Shown here in pieces: positions 56,938 to 64,000 of a DNA stretch of 64,000 bases; the stretch's first letter is position 1, and each line of letters opens with the position of its first letter. Source of the stretch: Durusdinium trenchii (lineage: Eukaryota; Sar; Dinophyceae; Suessiales; Symbiodiniaceae); NCBI GenBank assembly GCA_963970005.1, contig CAXAMN010001214.1, positions 417,201 to 481,200 of the forward strand, given 5' to 3'. The notes under the pieces were generated by a model. The model saw only the letters and a list, made by a program, of their open reading frames with translations. It was not told the DNA's origin and made no database searches. The translations under genes were made by a program, and so were the position numbers.

Positions 56938-57047
56938 CCCAGACACTCCATGGGACTGCCATATATGCCTACATTGACCCCCAGTCAACCACCCCAATTG
57001 ATCGGCAGTCCTATTATGGCAGCCCCAGACGGGTCGTGTCTGTTTAC
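56938..57047. mobile_element. F1 foldback element copy
   Basis: TCCCAGACACTCCATGGGAC at the left and GGCAGCCCCAGACGGGTCGT at the right, with ACCCCCAGTCAACCACCCCA inside. Immediately downstream of the gene B stop codon. Confidence 0.7.
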
Positions 57048-57065
57048 TTGTTTTATCTGGTTCTT

Positions 57066-57266
57066 TTATGGCGTGCTGCGCCTCGATCGATCCGTGTGCC
57101 CAGCGACGGCGCCGCGGTAGCGCCGCAGCTCGGCGTAGCCGAAGGGGCGGCTGAGGCCGGCGACGAGGTCGGTGCTCTCGCGGTGGAGGCCTAAGAAGAC
57201 CTCGGAATCGACCGGTGGCCTCAGGGGTTCGGTGTTTCGGCGCGCTGAAAGGCGCCTTTCGTTCGG
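57066..57266 (-). CDS. Gene B last exon (unknown protein)
   Basis: Acceptor TGCCTAAAG after a T/C-rich tract, 66 codons, then TAA at 57066. It reads PNERRLSARRNTEPLRPPVD and HRESTDLVAGLSRPFGYAEL, ending RSRRSTP. Almost every third base is G or C, unlike the other frames. Just downstream (56938-57043) is a foldback element, which would lie in or next to the 3' UTR. The product is unknown. Confidence 0.55.
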   Translation of the reverse strand, partial: PNERRLSARRNTEPLRPPVDSEVFLGLHRESTDLVAGLSRPFGYAELRRYRGAVAGHTDRSRRSTP

Positions 57267-57372
57267 CTTTAGGCAGGTGCGAAGAAGAAGTGAGCGACCT
57301 GCAGTTCATCATGATTTGAGCTGATGAAGAGCGAAAGCAATCTGAGACTCGACACCTGAGAGCGAAAATCAC

Positions 57373-57465
57373 CTTGGGAACCTCTAGAATCTGCCGCCCT
57401 TCCCGGTTCCGGACGCCCGAAGCTCGGTCCCAATGGGTTGGCGCCGAGATCAGATGTCCGTGAAA
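57373..57465 (-). CDS. Gene B exon (unknown protein), penultimate
   Basis: GAAGGCAG acceptor and AAG|GTGATT donor, 31 codons, phase 0 at both ends. It reads FHGHLISAPTHWDRASGVRN and REGRQILEVPK. No family recognised. It sits between the exons at 58566 and 57266 and keeps frame with both, the best support for gene B being real. Confidence 0.55.
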
Positions 57466-58023
57466 CTGCCTTCAGGCAGCCGGTGGTTCGAATTCGGTGG
57501 TCCTCATGTGCCATATGCCAAACTTCTCATATGCCAAACTGGAGAACAATAGAGTCTATAGAGTCCTCCAAAAATGACATGGTCTGAGATTGGTAGCCTC
57601 TGACTGGGGATCTTACAACTTTGGTGCAGGGTGCCTCCCAAAGAGAGGTAGAAGCTTTGAGACGGGAGTCTCGGAGTTTCTTTGAAAAGATCTCCACCCA
57701 AAGGCTCATGGACCCTCAAACTGCTCAAACTGCTACATGTTTGAGGTCCAAAACCCTGGCTGTGAGGGTCAAAACGCTAGCTATGAGGGTCCAATGAGCG
57801 TTTGGGCAGCCAAAACAAGATCTTCAGCATTGGCACGACCAAGTGGGGCCCTTGCTGCAGACCCTTGCTACTCTCACACCAAGATGTTATTGGGGTCGCG
57901 AGGTACCAGCCGCAGCTGTCCCGGGCGCAGCATGTCCTCCGCAAAGGCCTGCGAACAGCTTCGGACAGCGACTATGACTATGACCGAGTGAACAATCAGA
58001 GCGAAGCATCAACAATACCCAGA

Positions 58024-58125
58024 TCAAACACTCCATGTATGCCATATATGCCCACATTGGGGTGGTTGACTGGGGGTCAATTGATCGGCATAGCCAGGCA
58101 GTCCCAGACAGGTCCTGTCTGGGAT
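58024..58125. mobile_element. F1 foldback element copy
   Basis: CACTCCATGTATGCCATATA at the left, then GGGGTGGTTGACTGGGGGTC, and AGGCAGTCCCAGACAGGTCC at the right. Confidence 0.7.
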
Positions 58126-58384
58126 AGCTGGTATAGTTACTAGCCCCCCCCACCGAAACCTCCGAGTTTGGGTGGCTGAGGCATGGAGAGGACCCAAAGT
58201 GGCAGGTGGTGACCTGTGATCCGGACGACCGGCTGTGCATGGCGCCCTCGCTCCGACACATGCTCCTCCCAAACGGTGTGTTCATGATTCATGACAGGTT
58301 GTCGTCCCATGTTGTACCGGCTGTCGTCCCATCATGGAAACAAGAAAACCATGTTCAAACACCAATCCAAATAGCTTTTCACAC

Positions 58385-58566
58385 CCTACAGTGGTAATTC
58401 GGCCACCAGCTACAGTACATCGTGATGCTTTTTTCCACCACCAGAGGCGCGCCCTCCGGTGCCTCGATCAGGCGCACCGCGGCGCCCGCGCTGTTCCGTG
58501 CCCAGCCAGCCATACGTCCCAGCAGGATGCGCGGGTGCTCGCGGTCTGGCTGATAGCGGCCGGCGC
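58385..58566 (-). CDS. Gene B exon (unknown protein), third from the end
   Basis: Starts after CACGTGAG and runs 60 codons open, to a GTGTGAAA donor, phase 0. It reads GRYQPDREHPRILLGRMAGW and ARNSAGAAVRLIEAPEGAPL. The first part is very CpG-rich with G/C third positions, and the composition is balanced and protein-like. I do not recognise the protein. Phase and direction agree with the two exons at 57465 and 57266. Confidence 0.55.
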
Positions 58567-59769
58567 CTCACGTGCCAAGAAGACTCCGCTCACGTGGACT
58601 TCTATACGGCGATGGTTTCTACCTGGAACATGGGGTGCTACGCCTGTGATGTTGGTCGCTGTGGCGTGGTCTCTAGGATCCAGTGATACAGCAGTTCAAT
58701 TTGTCATGGGGTGGTGCGCCCCTGTAGGGTGCACCGTAACCATAGGGTGCGGCCCGCCTAGAGCATACAGAGAGTGCGGCCGCAAGCACAAGGGCCTTTG
58801 GCCCGTCTGTCGTTGTACTTGCTGCGCCAGGAACTCCGAGTAGGCCACCAAAGCGGAGCGTCGGGGGTTGGCCACTTGCACTTCACGCAGCTGCCTCTCA
58901 CGGAGAAAAGAGACCAACAGGAGCAGCTCAAATGGAGGGGGCTCAGAAGGGGTTAAAGGACCACACGGAAGTGGAGAGGCTTCACCAATTCAAGTGCCAG
59001 GCCTTAAAGAACGCCAAGACCCCTTGTTGACGAGCTGGTGAAAGATAGGACACCCTTTCCCAGCTGGTACTTGGGATATTGCGAGAATGACCTTTGAAAA
59101 ATCCGTGCTACCTGCACCCTCCTTCAAGTGGAAAATGGCGGACATGACTCGTTCTTCCTGTATAAACATGCCCTAGAAGTCCAAAGACTATATTTTGCCC
59201 GAAAGAAGTGCTAAGCATCTTCCTTTTCGGGCTACCTAAAGACCGTTCTGTTGATAGTCTTTGACTCTCAGGGCATGGTACAACAGCGTATCCAAAGACA
59301 GCTATCCATTTTTCCTAACTCGGTACGATTGGAGACTCCAAGCTCTAAGTCCTTCAGGCGGTCGGGTGCGGAAGCGCTTGCTCGAGCAGGACAATCACAT
59401 GGACAAAGGAACAAGCATGAACCAAACAAAGCTTCATTGGTTGAAGACCCTCCCACTCCAAACCCTGAATTCACTATAGTCAACTCTTCGGAAAAAGTGA
59501 AACCCAACTCAATGGAAGAACAGTGAGAGGTCATGTTCCAGACTCTCTTCTGCAGCCAGACCCTTCAGCTGTGTCTTCTCTTCAGCATGGACCGTGCATT
59601 GCACGCACGTCTCCCGCTGCGACTCTCCCACGAAACCGCTGCCAAGCTGCACCAAGAGTAGGTGTCGATAGGCCATCGGTGTGGCGCCCACCAAAGGGAA
59701 GGCTTGATACAGCCTGAGCCCCAGCGGAGTGGAGGTCTGAGGCTTAAGAAGACAACCAATAAAACAGGA

Positions 59770-59852
59770 ACCAGCACCTTCATGTGCGGGGTCACCTGGC
59801 TGGTTTCGCCCCAGCCACCTCCAGCCAGGACACCCCTTGAAGGTCCAGGAAG
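59770..59852. mobile_element. F2 MITE-like element
   Basis: ACCAGCACCTTCATGTGCGG, CACCTGGCTGGTTTCGCCCC and CAGGACACCCCTTGAAGGTC CAGGA. Slightly shortened interior. Confidence 0.7.
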
Positions 59853-59899
59853 ATCAACAAGGTCAGTTCAACAAAAATATGTGGATGCCCTCACTTCTG

Positions 59900-62800
59900 G
59901 ATATACGGTGCTATATGCTAGAATCTTTGAGTGAGGACTTGAACTTACAGCCTGATTGAGCCAAACGTTCTTTCAAGATTATTCAAGCAAAAGAGAAGGC
60001 ATCCAAGGAATTACCAACCCCTCAACCTCTCAGAAGACTGAGCCTCCAGGGCAAATGTTCGCAGATGAATGGTGCCTTCTTCTATGATTTGAGGTGGGAA
60101 GCTCCAGATCCAAAAAAGACACGTTTCCCGACACTCCGGACCAACACATGTGACCTATAGGCCTATAGGGTTGTTTGGTTCATGTTCAACACATAATGTC
60201 GACCCTCAATATTAGCTATATAATCATTTTCCCGATTTCCTCTTTCAATACTCTGTGTTGCAGTTGCTTCCCATGAAATCTTACTTTGTTGCTCGTTTGG
60301 TTCAGCAGATGTCTGATGCCCATGATTGATTTTCCAATCGGATTTGATGACGCTATTCATTTTTGATTGGTGTCCACTGAAATTTGAATGAACCAGGACC
60401 TTCCAACAGGTGGTTTTAGAAGCCTAACAGGTGGTTTCTGGGCACCTGTTGTCACCAGGAAACACCTGTTGGAGGGTCCAGGAATGTACTTCTCACTAAG
60501 ATAGTGTTATCTGATTCTGAAAGCAGATCTCTGGTGCCCACCATGGTTCACTGCTGTCTCATTGGGAAATTTGATGATTTTATGGTTTGATTGGTGTCTA
60601 TTGGAGCGTGCATGAATTTGCATAACTTGGAATCAACAAAATCCAAAAACCGTTTGGCAAAAACTCTTTCTAAATACCTGGTTACCTTACTCAAGAAACT
60701 ATCAACTTGCAAAAAGAATCAATCTGGAAAGGTACCCTCGTGAAGCCACCAAACCCTAGATAAATTGTGCCCTAAATAAGGTTAAGTTGTTCGCTGGCTC
60801 AAAATTCATCTAGCTTTATTTAGTCTTTGGAACTGTTATTTCTTTATGTTTTGGTTCCTTCTTTGTATTCCTTCACTATTTTCCTTCAGTTTGTTTTCCT
60901 GTACGTAGTGCTTGGGCTTGGGCCTTTCGATTCTTTACTTTTTTGTGACCCTTCAATACTAAAGTCTCCCTCCCTGATACTAATCCCCTTTCATCACCGT
61001 TCCGGCGAAATCTACCCCCTCGACCAGCGATCTCTAATAGAAAGTAAGCAGTTGGTGTATAGGTTTCTTTCGGGTCAATTCCGGTGGCCGGGGATTCCAC
61101 CCCTCCCTGTTTGACTTCATCAAATATGAAAAGGTGCGCTGGACATCGTTGCACCAAAAAGGCGCTCCATAGCGCTTGAGCTGGGCCCAGATCTAGTGAA
61201 CAAAACATGGCCCGGCTTCCCAGCCAGCTGGAACGGTTTTCGGAAGCTGCGAACACCTCATTGAATGCGCTCGCGCGGTGCAAAGTCGGAGCCGGATCCA
61301 CTCAAGTCTGCGGGGATTCGTGTGTGGGCATCCTCAAGAGGAGCCATAAATGGGTGTGTATAAAAATAGGGAGACCCACGGAGGACCCACTGTATGATCC
61401 CAGTCAACCCCTTTAGAGGATTCCTTTGGCAACATACAAAACCCAAATTGGGTCACACCCCAAAAGTGGATGCCCCACCTCGGGGGGAACCGAAGGGTCG
61501 TTGATCTTCTCAGAACAAACACCACCCTCACCAGTGCCGGCTGCCGCCCCCCGCGATTGGCTCAGAGAAGCAGGATGGGCTTCTCGGTGAGACTACGCAA
61601 GAAGGAACACAAGGCCATCGGCTGTGCACAAAGCAGTAAGTCCGACTGAATCAATGCCTCGGTCGCTAAGAGTAAGGCTGCAGGAGGCTCCCTGGAAGTA
61701 AGTAGATATAGACATACAAATGAATTCGTCTTCAAGACCCGTCTCTTTGGTAGCAGGAAAGCGTTGCAGATGTTTTTTTTGGGGATGACCCCAAGCTGCT
61801 GAAAACGAGTTGTTATATTATGCAAGATCTCCTGTTTCGGAATGGTTCAAGGTTTTGCGTCACCGGAGAAGTGGCAAAAAAAGCTCTCATTGTTGCTGGG
61901 CACTTAGGTGGTCCCAGTGAACTGGTCTGTCATTCCTGCCTCCCTTGACTCGTTTATGAATTTAGATATGTCTACGTCTACGATCCTCCAGTGCTACATC
62001 CTGCCATGGCAGCCACGGCTTTCGCGCCAGGAAAGCAACACATCAACTCAATCCAAGTATCTTGAGATCAATCTTCAGATTCTTCGGAATGGCATTCCAG
62101 CGAGAAATCCAAGCAATAGACAACTAATTGTTTAATCCATACGATTCTTCGTGTCTGGATTTCTTGGATGGAGCCATTATACTATAGGCAGTGTTTGGCC
62201 CCTGCCCTCTGGCGCACAAAAACACACTCCAAGAAAGATCAAGAAAGCAAACCTTTACGAAAAACACACGGTCCGGTGTCAAATCAAGCTTCAGCGTCTT
62301 GCAAGCCCTTCGACAGCAAGTCCAGCAACTGTGCCGGCTCCCATGTAGGTCGGTACATCTGCTGTACCAGCAGTCGAACTGCCTGGTCTAGGTGGACTTG
62401 CTTGGCGCAATGGCCAAAGGATTCGCACATGATCTCTGGAAAAGGGTAGGTGGTCCCGAGCACCGTGGTGTCCACAGTCCTAGGACTCGCTCCGTGATGG
62501 TTGTGGGCGCGCGAGAGCGCCAACGCCATGCTGCTCAGCACACGCCCTTTAGAGCTCTCAACTCGACTTCACATCCTTTAACAAAAGCAAACCACTCGTT
62601 TCCGCTAGTCCAGAGTGGTCAAGTGGTGGCCGGTTAGCATGCTTGTGCCGCAAAAAGGGGCCACCAAATTTCTCACAACCTGCAAACATCTCACCAAACC
62701 CCCACGGTTCGGAGCTGAGAAGAAATACTGCACACGGTTCCCAGATCGACCGCGGATCGATCTGATCGATTCCGCCCCACAAAACACCGGGCCACTCTCA

Positions 62801-63732
62801 ACCCTCTTACTGTACCCCTTCTTTTTCTTTTGTGATTTCCATGGCTCCTAGATTGACCCAGCACGGTTTGCATGTAGTGCTGCGTTGGAAATGACTTGAT
62901 GTGTGAAATACACTGAACAAAATGCAAATCAACCACCACCCATCGTATTTCGTTTGGACCTAGCGCTTGGCATGAAAAACCGCCGGAAGTTGGGATACGA
63001 GTCTTCTCCCAATGTCCATCACCAATCTCTGTGACCCGTTTCATATTATAACTTCAGTAGATCAAACTAATAGATCATAATGTATATAGATCTATTGATC
63101 AAACAACATGAACATGTTTAAAGCAACTCTATTGACTAAACATACACATCCCACCGCATGCCACCACACGAACCCCTCTTCCGCCGGGGGTGACATCTGC
63201 ACCGAAAGAGATTTCGCACCAAGCTCTTTCGCAGCGCTTGAATCCGTCAGAGTCCAGAGCCCCAAACTGCATGACAGGCGTCACTGAGGCCTTCTTGAGG
63301 CAGGCTTCCACCAAGGACAGGGGTTCCATGTTGCTTCCCATATGCGAGCCAATGACCACCAGCTTCACAGACTTCACAGTCAGCTGACCTTGAGACTTTC
63401 CGATGCAACCGCATCACGCCAGCTAGTGTGATGGGTGAAATTCATGATTGGGAGAATGACTTTCTACTTGGATGAACCGCATTCATCTGCATCCACTGCT
63501 TCCATCAAAACATGAACGAACTAATTATATAGAAATAACACAATGCTGTTCAAAAGAAGTTCCCCAATATCCGCCTGAAAACAACAACTTGAGGCCAAGG
63601 GGGGGGGCGAAAGCTAGCGCTCCAGAATGGGAAAGTGGAGGGCAGCGAGGTAGGAAAAAACACGGCGCTCTTTTTGGAGGCAGGGGTGAAGAGTCCTTTA
63701 TATGTGGCTCTTTGCCCGGATCCTCCTGCGAG
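59900..63732. other. No supported gene
   Basis: One MITE-like element (60392-60483). A small CpG-rich patch at 63170-63230 and scattered open frames, none with convincing splice sites or family similarity. Confidence 0.4.
60392..60483. mobile_element. MITE-like element with ACCAGGACC termini
   Basis: ACCAGGACCTTCCAACAGGT at the left, CACCTGTTGGAGGGTCCAGG at the right. ACAGGTGGTTT is duplicated inside, so arms can also pair internally. Confidence 0.6.
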
Positions 63733-63908
63733 AGAAGAGAGAGAAGAGAGACGGAAAGACGAGAGACAGAGAGGAGAGAGAGAGAGAGGAGAGAGAGATG
63801 AGAGAGATGAGAAAGAGATGAGAGAGATGAGAGAGATGAGAGAGATGAGAGAGATGAGAGAGAGAGAGAGACAGTGAGACAGTGAGACAGTGAGACAGTG
63901 AGAGTGAG
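63733..63908 (+). repeat. GA-rich simple repeat, AGAGAGATGAG units
   Basis: A 175-bp purine tract: AGAGAAGAGAGACGGAAAGA, then tandem AGAGAGATG units, then four GACAGTGA units. No gene proposed. Confidence 0.9.
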
Positions 63909-64000
63909 CGAGTGCGGCCGCAAGATACGCAACGCTAACCGCATGCCAAAGAGCGACGACAGGACGGAGTCGAACTTGCGAAGAGGGAGGAGGGAGGGAG

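Noticed and set aside
63525..63944. Ser/Leu-rich minus-strand frame at the right end
   Set aside because: It is the translation of the GA-rich simple repeat.
1..64000. rRNA, tRNA, CRISPR arrays or bacterial operons
   Set aside because: No conserved rRNA words, no convincing cloverleaf, no regular spacer array, no Shine-Dalgarno-led gene runs were seen by eye; a dedicated scan was not possible.

Overview
This is eukaryotic nuclear DNA, most likely from a dinoflagellate of the Symbiodiniaceae type. Coding sequence comes in short exons with AG acceptors and a mix of GT, GC and GA donors. The introns are long and filled with short foldback elements. The one protein I can recognise belongs to a large fused membrane-protein family that I know from dinoflagellate genomes. 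The species cannot be fixed from the sequence. I saw no bacterial operons, rRNA or tRNA genes, or CRISPR arrays.

The dominant object is one minus-strand gene (gene A). It starts at 45840 and can be followed through 26 exons to about 14350, a span of roughly 31.5 kb. In order it encodes: a signal peptide; an extracellular ligand-binding region like the substrate-binding domain of glycine-betaine (OpuAC) ABC transporters; a WWVPDPTF-type segment; cysteine-rich ephrin-receptor-like (GCC2/GCC3) modules; a CPGGAPGTC block; a region with about seven or more membrane segments; and a helical cytoplasmic tail. Where I can fix both ends of an exon, the reading phases of neighbours mostly agree, which supports a single gene. 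At least three parts are unresolved: an exon between 35356 and 34334, one between 27172 and 24482, and the tail between about 19112 and 15129. One exon carries an in-frame TGA where I expect a cysteine.

Other regions: 0-14 kb holds isolated exon-like segments on both strands. The gene A introns hold most of the repeats. These include ten copies of a roughly 35-bp motif at 37.9-43.3 kb, a 62/50-bp higher-order tandem array at 39.7-40.1 kb, and two decayed reading frames at 39.2-41.0 kb. CpG-dense patches with good splice signals, many best read on the plus strand, also lie inside these introns and may be exons of an interdigitated opposite-strand gene. From 46 to 59 kb there are more minus-strand exons, including a three-exon terminal part of an unknown gene (gene B, 58566 to 57066). 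The last 4 kb ends in a long GA-rich simple repeat. Repeat families seen across the window are at least two foldback (MITE-like) families, a GCTTACGC octamer cluster, and several short dispersed motifs.

All family assignments come from reading motifs by eye and from memory of protein families; no search was run. Exons outside genes A and B are candidates only, and for several of them the strand is uncertain.
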